Assembly: GCA_023548195.1 (NCBI GenBank) | Contig: JAJHZJ010000335.1 | Span: 6,767,677-6,831,676 of the forward strand | Reading direction: 5' to 3' | Origin: Bettongia penicillata ogilbyi | Taxonomy: Eukaryota > Chordata > Mammalia > Diprotodontia > Potoroidae | DNA: 64,000 nucleotides | Notes under the pieces: model-generated | What the model was told of the DNA's origin: nothing | What the model saw: only the letters and a program-made list of their open reading frames with translations | The model's database searches: none | Shown: positions 12,479-23,689 of the stretch, piece after piece | Numbering within the stretch: the first letter of the stretch is position 1 | Layout of the letters: the number at the start of each line of letters is the position of its first letter | Program-made: the position numbers and the translations under genes

Positions 12479-12479
12479 T

Positions 12480-12665
12480 CGTCATAAAATTGTAGGTCTA
12501 GGATTGGAAGGTCACCTAGCTTAGCCTTTTCATTTTACAGATAAGCAAACTGAGGGTGAGAGGTTAAGTAACTGTGGGACCCGTGGTCTCACAGACAAGA
12601 AGTAGGAAAGCTGGAACTTAAGCCCAGGTTCTCTGACTCCAAATTCAGTCCTCTTTCCATTGGAC
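12480..12665 (-). mobile_element. MIR-type SINE, antisense
   Basis: Phrases cattttacagataagcaaac and ctggaacttaagcccaggtt are the MIR core in reverse; the end ccattggaccatatgcc is the tRNA head. Confidence 0.7.
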
Positions 12666-13116
12666 CATATGCCTCAATGAAATCTGTTTCAAATTATGTC
12701 AAGGAGATTTTTTTAAGCAAGGGTAGCTTCAAATAGGCAGATTTTCAAAGGACTATTGCAGATTATCAAGTACAATACCCTACCTTTTTTTATTTTGTAA
12801 GGTAGAGTCTAGATCTGTGACTTCCTCTGTGTAAGGAACAGCAGCTGGGATGGAAACTTCCTCTAATTATGAGGATTGCAACTCCACCATCATTTACAGT
12901 TTTTTAAAAAAAAATTTTTTTTCAGGGTACCCAAAAGGTAAGGGATTTGTCCATGGTTTCACAAGTGATGTGTGTCAGAGTCAGGACTCTTTAATTCAGC
13001 TCTTCATGACTCCAAATCTGGCTCCCTACCCACCATATCGTGCTCTCTCTCGTTCCTACCAATATGCAGGAGAAACGAATGCATATTTGAGTCTGCTGGT
13101 CTAATTGTTCACCCGA

Positions 13117-13355
13117 GGCAGGCAGGCAATACAGTGGCTGATAGCAATGGACTTGGAGTCAGGAAGACCTAAGTTCAAAGCTGACCCCAGATACTTACTT
13201 GTGACCCTGGGCAAATTGTTTAACCTCCGTCTGTTTCAGTTTTCTCAATTGTAAAATGGGGATAATAACAGCACTTACCTCACAGGCTTGTTATGAGGAT
13301 AAAATGAGATAATATTTGTAAAGCACTTTGCAAACATTGAAACACTGTAGATGTT
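13117..13355 (+). mobile_element. THER1-type SINE
   Basis: Full tRNA-like head (ggagtcaggaagacctaagt), core (gtgaccctgggcaaattgtt) and 3' part (aaaatgagataatatttgta, caaacattgaaacac). Confidence 0.82.
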
Positions 13356-13430
13356 AGTTTAATTGATAAATACAAAATTAATTAATATTAAGAAATAGTT
13401 TAATTGATAAATACTAAATTAATGAAATTT
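13356..13430 (+). repeat. Two direct repeats, about 42-base period
   Basis: tagtttaattgataaatac occurs twice (from about 13355 and 13397), each followed by aaattaat. It lies at the end of a + strand SINE. Confidence 0.8.
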
Positions 13431-13999
13431 TAATAAATTTTAGCTGTCTTCCTCATTATTGTTGTCACTTAGATCTCACAGAGAGTCCTTAGCCCCCTCA
13501 GTGACCCGGGGCTGACAAATCAGGAGATCCACAAGGAAGTCATGCATTTCTCCACCCACAGTTCTCTAGCAGAAAGCTTAATCCAATCACTCCCACCACC
13601 ACTCACCTCTATTTGCTTTCTAAATGGAGCAGAACGTGCTGTCCTCTCCATTAGGATCCATAGACATTTTAGCTCCTGAAGAGAAATGTGGAAGGTCAAA
13701 GCTGACCAGGACCTAGACATTTATAAACCAAGACAGTGCAGGACTCTCCCCTACTCCTTTCACTGAATCACAGAGAGACTTAGCAGGCTGAGAGTGTTCT
13801 GATGACCTAACAACTTCATCAGTTACACTGTCTCCCCAGTCTCCTCCTGTCTCTGTTGCCCATAGAGGGTATATATCTGGAAGATGCAGGGGCATCATTC
13901 TTGCTCCAGATCACAAACAACTGAATTGATTCTTCCAGGGTCTGGTATACATGGCACAGTCAGGACATGGCAGCAAGCTCTAATGAGTATACCACTGTA

Positions 14000-14160
14000 T
14001 TATAAAGTTCTAGATTAAGAGTTGGAAATCATTTTAGAAGCCATTTATTCCAACTCCCTCATTTTACAGATGAGGAAAATGAGGCACAGAGATGTTGAAT
14101 GACATCTGAAATCACACATGTAGTAAAAGACAAAGTCCAGAAAATCTTGGTTTAAATTTT
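14000..14160 (-). mobile_element. MIR-type SINE, antisense
   Basis: cattttacagatgaggaaaa, gaggcacagagatgttgaat and acaaagtccagaaaatc are a reversed MIR core with its tail unit. Confidence 0.65.
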
Positions 14161-14853
14161 GTATCTGTCATTTAATACGTGTATAATTTTGAGGAAACCT
14201 GGAATCTAGGCTTTTCTTCCCTACTTAACAAATAAAGACTTCCTGGAACCATGTGACCATAGTGTTGGTAAAAATTCTTACAGATTATCAGCTTCAATCT
14301 TCCCCTGACACTTCTTGTGAAGGGTCACTCACTACCTCACAAAGTAGCCTATTCTATTGTTGGACAGCTCCAGGTGTGGGGAAATTGTCATAATGGATAA
14401 GAGGCAATGTCTGCCTCTTTGAAACTCCTACTCTTTTCTCCTGCTTGTGTCCCCTGAAGTCAATCCATCAAGCATCTGTTAAGAGCTTCCCATGCTCAAG
14501 ACACTAGGGAAGCTAGGAAGTGTGAGACTAATACAGCTCTGCCTATGTCTTTTCTTCACCAGGCTAAATATCCAAAGTTTCCATCTGCCTAGGGCTTGGC
14601 TAGTCAGTGACCAATAATTGATGAATCAGTCCACAAGCATGGGAAACAAGAACAACAAATAAAACAAACTCTTACTCTTAGGGAACATGTTTTCTGTTGA
14701 GAAAGACAACAAATACCTCTGTAAGAATATATAGAACAGATGTAAAGTTGCCTGGGAGGTAATGAACCACAAATTTGGAGATCCAGTACTGGCCAGTAGT
14801 CCCAGGACTCCTGTATCATGGCAAGGAGGGTGCCTTGGATGTAGGGAGAGGCT

Positions 14854-14965
14854 AAGGGCTTCCCTACCCCCTTCCTCTAGAATGCTTCTGAGAGGTTCTG
14901 AAGAGGTTCTGAAGGGCTTCCCTACCTCCATCCTGAAGAATGCTTCTGAAGAGGTTCAGAATCAG
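14854..14965 (+). repeat. Tandem duplication of about 55 bases
   Basis: gggcttccctaccyccatcc, followed by agaatgcttctga and gaggttc, occurs twice in succession with small differences. The Pro/Ser-rich frame across it is not a recognised gene. Confidence 0.75.
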
Positions 14966-15514
14966 ATCTGCAATGGAATCACCTCAAAGGAGTCCTTTTC
15001 TTCTTTTCTTTTTTTCCTGAAAAATGATGCCTACCACCTGAATCATCCTCAGTAGGAAATATCTCTTGGTTAATGGATTTTGCTCTAGGCCCTTACTTTG
15101 ATCTTCAGAAACTAACTATATTTAATAAATAAACTCTTATTGAATAGAAGTGAGTAAGAGTCTCCATCTTCAGGAATCCCTTCTTCAAGTAAAATTTCTC
15201 ATGGCAATCCAGGGCCCAAAGAATGGTCCAAAGTTACTGGGGTATTTTTCATTCACCAGGGCATGCCCTGGACTGGACAGATAAGGGACTGATAAAGGAA
15301 CTAATAATTGAGGACCCCATTGGGTTTTTAGTCTTATTTCCTTATGAACACTTTCAATTTGAAACTATGAACAACAGTTGCCCATCAAAACTCTTCTTAG
15401 AACCATCTGCAAGACCCCAACAAAGAATGAAGACACACTTATAGGCAGCCAGGGATAAAAGACCTATAAACATGGAAAAAGGCTCTCAATGCTGATTCAT
15501 GGAGTTATAGAATG

Positions 15515-15765
15515 ACAGGGAACTTATGCCATAGAACACAGAATAAAAGAACTAGAAGAGACCTTAAAACAGAGAATGACAGAGCTGGAAGAGTCCTTAG
15601 AACATAAAATGTCAGAGCTGTGAGGGATCTTAGAACATAGAATGTCAAAACTGGGAGGGACCTTAGAATACAGAATGTCAGAGCTTGGAGGGATCTGAGA
15701 ACACAGAAGAAAGGTCAGTATTGGAGGGAACCTTAGAACACAAGATCATAGGTTTTGAGCTAGAA
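15515..15765 (-). repeat. Tandem array of SINE-tail units (about 40 bp each)
   Basis: About six diverged units of the form agaatgtcagagctgggagg...accttagaacac lie in a row. The rest of an antisense MIR-like SINE follows at about 15770-15890, and its tail has the same phrase, so the array seems to be an expansion of the SINE 3' tail. Confidence 0.75.
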
Positions 15766-16483
15766 GATCTTAAAGGCTATGTAATCCAAAGTCCTCATTC
15801 TGTAGTAGAAGCTTAATAAGTAATGAATGAATGTCTACAGGTGAGGAAACCAAGGACCAAATAACTTGCCTAAAGTCACACAGATAGTAAGTCAAAACAC
15901 ATTAATTAAGTCCTTACTATGTGCCCAGAGGGACCCTGCTCAATTCTGAGGTAGAAGGAAAGATAAATAAACATTCCCTGCCCTAAAAGAAAATAGATTC
16001 TATTGGGGAAGGTGATTATGAACCTTGTACATATGCGTGTCCATACAAGATACATGCAGAGTAGAAGAAGTCCAGCAGTGGGAGAAACTTGGAAAGGCAT
16101 CCAGGAGAAAGGGGGATGTGAACTATTTACTGAAGGATGGTGGGAAAGCTGGGAGGTGGATGATGTGAGGCAAGAGAGCATTCCTGTCACAGGTAGCACA
16201 GTAAGAACAAAGGTAGAGTCTAGAGATGGAGTGTCCTTTGGGAGGAGCAGCACTGGTCCTCTAGCTACTAAGGCTCTTTCTGATGTACCACAGTGAAGGA
16301 AGGGGCCCTAGTTCCCTAAACACAGAAGGCTGTAGCTGGAAGGAACCTTAACACACAATAATAGCTGACATTTATAGAGCAAACGACTGAGGTTTATATA
16401 GCACTTTAAAGTTTATAAAGCACTTTTACAGATACCATCTCAATTGAACCTCATGACAATTCCAGAAAGTGGGGATTATTATT

Positions 16484-16732
16484 AAGGTGAAGCTGTGGCT
16501 AGAGCACTGGACTAGGAATTAGGATGACTTGGGTTCAAATCCAACTTCAGGCACTTATTAGCTGTATGACCTTGGAAAAGTCATTTAACCTCTGCCTTAG
16601 TTTCCTTAATGGTAATAACAGCAGCCACCTCACAGAGGTGTTGTGAGGATCAAATGAAGTAATGCTTGTACTTCGCATAGTATCTGGCACATAGTAAATG
16701 CTATATAAGTGCTAGCTATTATTATTTAGTAA
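16484..16732 (+). mobile_element. THER1-type SINE, near full length
   Basis: Head (ggctagagcactggactagg), core (gctgtatgaccttggaaaag) and tail (ggcacatagtaaatgctata) are in order. A (CTA)n tract at 16743-16772 follows, and a second, antisense SINE 3' part lies just upstream at about 16360-16480. Confidence 0.8.
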
Positions 16733-16739
16733 CAACAAC

Positions 16740-17799
16740 CATGCTACTACTACTACTACCACTACTACTAATGATGAAGATGAGGAAACTGGTTCAATTA
16801 CTTTCTTGGAGACTCACAACTAATAAACACCAGAGGTAGTTCTCTACCTACTACCCTAGATTTTCTCTGGAAAAGTAGGATGTTAGAAATGAAAGGTCAT
16901 GTCATCCCTCTCTCCCCTTATTTTATGAATTAGAGCCTTCTGAAGGAATGGGGAGGGGGCTTTCTTGACTGACAGCCAGAAAAATTAGTCTGGCCAGTGA
17001 CAGTGATGGAGAGGCACTGGGAGTCCCAGAGGAAGATTCACAGAGGAGGCCTCCTAGGTCCTGTCCTATTATGCAGTCTCTCCAGGCTCAGTTGGAGGCT
17101 AATGTAATTTGATGGTCTCCCGAAAGCTATAATTTACTACTAAGGGAGCAAGGAGAAAAAAATCACATCTTTATAGACTACTGACTAATGATAACAATGA
17201 AACCACTAGCAAGAGTATGGCCCCCAATGAGCTCCAGGCACCAAATGGACATGAACTAATTAAACTTCTCTATGGCCTGCTCCAGAGGAGCTGTCTCTTG
17301 CAGACAGATCCAGAGGGACCTTACTCCTTCCTGGAGAGGCAGGTTGGAGGGAGGGAAAGGAACCTCAAACCTGGAGTCCCAGCCTTCCTTGTTCTGTTCA
17401 ACCTGATCTCCTTGTGGTTGCCCTGGTTAGCCTTTCCTGTGTACAGGCCACATGGCTGGAATACTCTCAATCCTCACCTATACCTCATGGAATTCTTCAA
17501 GATGCCACCTCCTATTGGTCCCTTATCTCCATCCTCTTTCTCCCTCTTTCTCATCCTCTTCTCTACCAGAAGTGACTTAGTATTGATACCTATTTTATAT
17601 TCAGTTTTCTGAATGTTCCTTGCTATCCAGTGAGCTCTTTAAGGAGAAAGGGGAAAGGGGAAAGGGAGTGTTTCATGTTTACTGTTGTATTATTCTTTAG
17701 TAATGAATGGATTTAAGAAGGGATGGCCACGCTGCTCAACACCTTTGATTGAGCCTCGTTTGACCCACATGTAAAATAGAAATAATAATACATGTACTC
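16740..17799. other. Intergenic, no gene recognised
   Basis: A 131-codon open frame at 17217-17612 has no domain I recognise and no conserved motif; a chance frame is the simplest reading. A short GGGAAA triplication is at 17643-17668. Confidence 0.5.
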
Positions 17800-19142
17800 A
17801 ACACAAATATGGTGTTGATACCAAAACCAGGAAGAGCCGAAACAGAGAAAGAAATATATAGACCAATTTCCTCAATGAATATTGTTGCAAAAAATTAAAT
17901 AAAATATTAACAAAAAGATCACACGGATAGTACACTATGACCAAGTGAGATTTATACTAGGAATGCAGGCCTGGTTTAATATTAGGAAAACTATTAGCAT
18001 AATTGACCCTATCAATAATAAAACCAAGAGAAATCATATGATTATCTCAATAGATGCAGAAAGAACTTTTGACAAAAATATAGCACCCATTTCTATTAAA
18101 AACTCTAGAGAGCATAGGAGAAAATGGAGCTTTCCTTAAAATGATAAGTAGTATCTATCTAAAACCATCAACAAACATTGTCTCTAATGGGAATAAGCTA
18201 GAAGCCTTCCCAATAAGGACAGGAGTGAAACAAAAATGCCCATTACCACTGCTATTATTCAATATTATACTAGAAATATTAGATTTAACCATAAGGGAAG
18301 AAAAAGAAATCGAAGAAATTAGACTAGGCAATGAGAAAATAAAACTATAACATTTTGCATTTGGTATGATGTTACACTCAGAAAATCCTAGAGAATCCAC
18401 TAAAAAACTACTTGAAATAATATGAACAACTTTAGCAAAGTTGCAGGATATAAAATAAATGCACATAAATCATCAGCACTTCTATATATTACCAACAAAG
18501 CTCAGTAAGAAGAGGTAGAAAGAGAAATTCCATTTAAAATAACTAGAGAATATAAAATATTTGGGTATATCCCTGCCAAGACAAACCAAGGAACTATATG
18601 AACACAATTACAAAACATTTTTCACACAAATAAAGTTAGATCTAGACAATTGGAAAAGTATCAGTTGCTCATTGGTATAACAAAAATGACAATTTTACTC
18701 GTTAGCTTACTTATTCAATGCTATACCAATCAAATTACCAAAAATTTATTTCATAGAGCTAGAGAAAAAATTAGAGTGGTGACCAAAAACTGGTGTGATG
18801 GCCAAAAACTGGAAATAAAGGGGATGCTCATCAATTGGGGAATGGCTGAATAAATTGTGGTGTATGAATGTAATGGAATACTATTGCACTCTAAGAAATG
18901 ATGAACAGGAAGACTTCAGAGAGGCCTGGAAAGACTTATATGACCTGATGCTGAGAGAAAAGAGCAGAACCAGGAGAACTTTGTGCACAGCAAGGACCAC
19001 AGTGTGTGAGTTTTTTTCTGGTATACTTGGAACATCATTGCAATGCAAGGACTTAAAAAAAGTCCCAATGATCTTTTAAGGCAAAATGCCTTCCACATCC
19101 AGAGAAAGAACTATGGAATTCAATCACAGAATGTAGCAAATC

Positions 19143-19181
<39 letters not shown>

Positions 19182-20047
19182 TACATTTTGGTTTTTCTCC
19201 CATTCATTTTAATTCTTCTGCAAAGCAGGATTGTAGTGAAAATGTATTTAATAGGAATGTATGTGTAGAACCTATATAAAATTGTATGCCATCTCGAGCA
19301 GGAGAGGAGAGCTGGGGAGAGGAGGAGAAAAAAAATCTAAGCTATATGGTAGTGATAGTAGAACACTGGAAATAAATAAAATTAATTTTGAAAAAATTAG
19401 AAAATTTATCTGGAAGAACAAAAGTTCAAGAATATCAAAGCAATCAACAAGAAACATTCAAAAGAAGGTGGCCCAGCCAGATCAGATCTAAAGCTGTATT
19501 GCAAAGCAACAATCAGCCAAACTGTTTGGTACTAACTAAGAAACAGAGTGGTGGATCAGTGGAATGGAACAGGTACACAAGACATAGTAGTTAAGGATTA
19601 TAGTAATCTACTGCTTGATGAACTCAAAGACTCCAGCTTCTGAGATAAGAACTCATTCTCTGACAAAAATTGCTGGGAAAACTGGAAAATAATATGGCAG
19701 AAACTAGTCATAGACCAACATCTCACATCATACACCAAGATAAGGTCAAAGTGGGTACATGATTTAGACATAAAGAGTGATACCATAAGCAAATAAGGAA
19801 AGCAAGGAATAGTTTACCTGTCGGATCTATGGAGAAGGAAAGACTTTATGACCACCAAACAAGATATTGAGAGCATTGTGAAGTGCAAAATGAATAGATT
19901 ACATTAAATTAAAAAGGTTTTGCACAAACAAAAGCAACACAACCAAGATTAGAAGGAAAGGAGAAAGATGGGAAACAAGTTTTTTGCAGCCAGTGTTTCT
20001 GATAAAGGCCTCATTTCTCAGATATATAGAGAACTGAGTCAAATTTT
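17800..20047 (+). mobile_element. L1 ORF2 fragment carrying a nested truncated L1
   Basis: The + strand resembles L1 reverse transcriptase from about 17800 (IPKPG...EKEIYRPIS, then GMQAWFNIRKTI, MIISIDAERTFDK, NGNKLEAFPIRTGVKQ). It continues after an insertion at 19402-20047 with the region before the C-terminus. Multiple stops and frameshifts show an old copy. Both ends are truncated. Confidence 0.82.
18776..19389 (+). mobile_element. Short 5'-truncated L1 nested in the older L1
   Basis: This is an L1 3' end only: the ORF2 C-terminus (MNVMEYYCTLRNDEQEDF, comparable to MEYY...NDE of human L1), then the 3'UTR with a (TG)n run at 19146-19179 and an A-rich end. A perfect 12-base duplication (gaaaaaattaga at 18764-18775 and 19390-19401) flanks it and restores the continuity of the host L1. 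Confidence 0.85.
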
Positions 20048-22683
20048 TTTTGATAAATAAGGAAGTGTGAATATATTATTTCTTTTTTCCATGTAATTCA
20101 GTGTATTTTAAATAGGTTATAGATACGTACTTTTCAGCATTCATGAGAAATATATTAAATGTCACTCTTATTTAGAGAAATGCCTTAGGTTTTAAATGAG
20201 TTCCAGATTTCAATTCCTTCTCTTCCTAAAAGTTCATCCTCCAGCAAAGACCTTCATTTACATTTAGGACCAGCCCTAAGCAAATTCTGAAAGAGGTGAA
20301 GCCTTTCAGCATCCCACCTTGCTTTTTACTTTACCTCTGCACTCAAGTTCCCAAGCTGAAATAATCCAAGGAAGTCTTCCCAGCCCAGGCTCAGTGTCTC
20401 TCCCTGTTTCTCTGCCTCTTTCTTCTTCTTTTCTCCCCTTCTTTCCCCCTCCCCACCCAAATTTTCTATATACTAAGCTATTTAACAATGAAGAAATTGA
20501 TATGATAAATTAATTCACATTAAAGTGTAAATGAATGAAAACAGTTTAATATGTTAACCCTCTCAGGACTAGGCCTATGTTAGAAAAAGGGATAATTATT
20601 AACCCAAAGACATTAATCTCTCATGATAGAATTTGTTAGTAGATACATAAAGGAGAACATTGAGGCAAGGAAGGAGTTCTGTATTCCTTCAAATCATTTT
20701 TGTCTTATATATGCAAAAAGCCAGCCCTGATTGCTCAGTTCTGTTCCAAAACTATTCCTTTCTTTTTGATGTTACCTGATTTTAACTACCTCATCTGATT
20801 GGTTCATCACTATGTAACTGAGGTTCTTGTCCTGTTTTTCCATCATGGCACTGTTTTTGTACCTACAGACCCTCTTACTTGTATTTTTAAAATTTATTTT
20901 CAGTATCCTATAATCACTACCATATAGCTTAGATTTCTTTCCCTCCCTCTCCCTCCTTTCTACTTTCCTCCCCAAGAAGGCATACAATTTTATATAGGTT
21001 CTACAAATACATTCTTATTAAATACAATTTCACCACAGTCATGTTGCACAGAAGAATTAAAATGAATAGGAGAAATCATATAACAAACCAAATAATACAA
21101 AAGAAAAATGATCTGCTACATTCTGCGACTGAATTTCAGAGTTCTTTCTCTGGATGTGGAAGGCATTTTGCCTTAAAAGACTATTGGGAATTTTTTAAGT
21201 CCTTGCATTGCAATGAAGTTCTAAGTCTACCAGAAAAAATTCTCACACACTGTGGTTATTGCTGTGTACAAAGTTCTCCTGGTTCTGTTCCTTTTGCTCA
21301 GCATCAGATCATATAAGTCTTTCCAGGCCTCTCTGAAGTCTTCCTATTCATCATTTCTTAGAGTGCAATAGTATTCCATTACATTCATACACCACAATTT
21401 ATTCAGTCATTCCCCAATTGATGAGTATCCCTTTGATTTCCAGTTTTTGGCCACCACAAAGAGTGCTGCTATAAATACTTTTGTACATGTGGGAACCTTT
21501 TATGATCTCTTGGGGATACAGTCCTAGAAATGGTATTGCAGGGTCAAAGAGTATGCATATTTTTGTAGCCCTTTGGACATAATTCCAAATTGCTCTCTAG
21601 AATGGATGGATCAGCTCATAGCTCCACCAACACTACATTAGTGTTCCAACTTTCCCATATCTTCTCCAACATTTATCATCTTCCTGTTTTGTCATGTTAG
21701 CCAATCTGATAGGTGTGATGTGGTATCTCAGAGTTGTTTTGATTTGCATCTTACTAATCAATAGTGATTTAGAGCATTTTTTCATATGACTTTAGATAGC
21801 TTTAATTTCTTCCTCTGAAAATTGCCTGTTCATATCCTTTGACCATTTATCAATTGGGGAATGACTTGAATTCTTGTACATTTGACTCAGTTCTCTATAT
21901 ATTTTAGAAATGAGACCTTTATCACAGATACTAGATGCAAAAAATTCTTTCCCAGTTTTCTGTTCCCCTCCTAACCTTGGTTGCATTGGGTTTGGTTGTG
22001 CAAAATCTTTTCATTTTAATGTAATCTTGCACTTCATAATTCGTTCTCTCTCTTGTTTAGCCAAAAATTCTTCCTTTCTCCATAAATCTGATAAATACAC
22101 TATTCCTTGCTCCACTAATTTGTTTATAATATCAGTCTTTATGCCTAGATCATGAACTCATTTGGACTTTATTCTTGTGTATGATATCAGGTAATGGTCT
22201 ATGCCTAGTTTCTGCCACACTCTTATCCAGTTTTTGTCAAACAATGAGTTCTTATCCCAGAAGCTGGGGTTCTTGGGTTTATCAAACAGTAGATTGCTAT
22301 ATTCATTGCCTACTGTATCTTGAGTACCTAGCCTATTTGTCTATCCTTCTGTTTCTTATCCAGAACCAAGTGGTTTTGATAATTGCTGCTTTATAATACA
22401 ATTTGAGATCTGGTAGAGCTAGGCCTAGCATTTCTTTTTGTTAGTTCCCTTAATATTCTGGACATTTTGTTCTTCCAGATGAATTTTGATATTATTTTTC
22501 CAGCTGTAGAAAATAATTATCCAATAGTATGATTGATATGGCACTACATAAGTAAATTATTTTAGGTGCAATTGTCATTTTTATTATATTGACTTGGCCT
22601 ACCCATAAGCAACTGATATTTTCCCACTTACTTAGATCCGATTTTATTTGTGCAAAAAGTGTCTTGTAATTGTGTTCATATAG

Positions 22684-23500
22684 TCACTGGATTTGTTTTG
22701 GCAGGTAGACTCCCAAATATTTTATAGTACCTACCTTAACTTTAAATGGGATTTCTCTTTCTATCTTTTGCTGTTGGACTTTGTTAACAATATATAGAAA
22801 TGTAGAAGATTTGGGTGGGTTTATTTTGTAACCTGCAAATTTGCCAAAGTTGTTTATTATTTCAAGTAGTTTTTTACTTGAATCTCTGGGATTCTCTAAT
22901 TGTATCATCATATCATCTGCAAAGAGTGATAACTTAGTTTCTTCTTTGCCTATTCTAATTCCTTCAATTTCTTTATTTTCTCTAATTGCTACAGCTAACA
23001 TTTCTAGTAACATACTAAATAATAGTGGTGATAATAGGCATCCTTATTTCACCCCTGATCTTATTGGAAATGCATCTAGTTTGTCACCATTGCATATAAT
23101 GCTTGTTGAAGGTTTTAGGTAGATACTGCTTATTATTTTATGGAAAGTTACATTTTTTCCTATACTCTCCAGTGTTTTTAATAGGATTTGTGTTGTATTT
23201 TGTCAAAAGCTTTTTCTGTATCTATTGAGATAATCATGTGGTTTCTGTTAAGTTTGTTGTTGACATGATCAATAATGGAAATAGTTTTCCTAATATTGAA
23301 GCAGCCTGCATTCCTGTTATGAATCCTACCTGATTATAATGTATTATTCTCGCGATAAGTTGCTGTATTCTTTTTGCTAAAATCTTATTGAAAATTTTCG
23401 CATCTATATTCATTAGAGAAATTGGTCTATAGATTTCTTTCTCTGTTTTGGCTCCTTCTGGTTTAGTTATCAAAACCACATTTGTATCATAAAAAGAATT
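22684..23500 (-). pseudogene. L1 ORF2 reverse transcriptase fragments
   Basis: Minus-strand frames at 23234-23479 ([30 protein letters not shown]) and 22684-23013 (SLFADDMMIQLENP, NKVQQQKIEREIPF) match fingers and palm of L1 reverse transcriptase, including the FADD active site. The parts lie in different frames with stops between, so the enzyme is dead. Confidence 0.85.
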
Positions 23501-23689
23501 TGGAAGGACTCTTTCTTCCTCAATTTTCCCAAATAGTTTATATAGTATTGGAATTAACTGTTCTTTAAATGTTTGATAGAATTCATTTGTAAATCCATTC
23601 AGCCCTGGAGACTTTTACCTAGGGAGTTCATTGATGGCTTGTTCAATTTCTCTTTCTGAGATGGGGTTGTTTAAGTATTCAACTTCCTC

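Noticed and set aside
15515..15765. CRISPR-like array, considered because of regular 40-bp units
   Set aside because: The units diverge gradually with no identical repeat and no separate spacers. They derive from a SINE tail in mammalian DNA.
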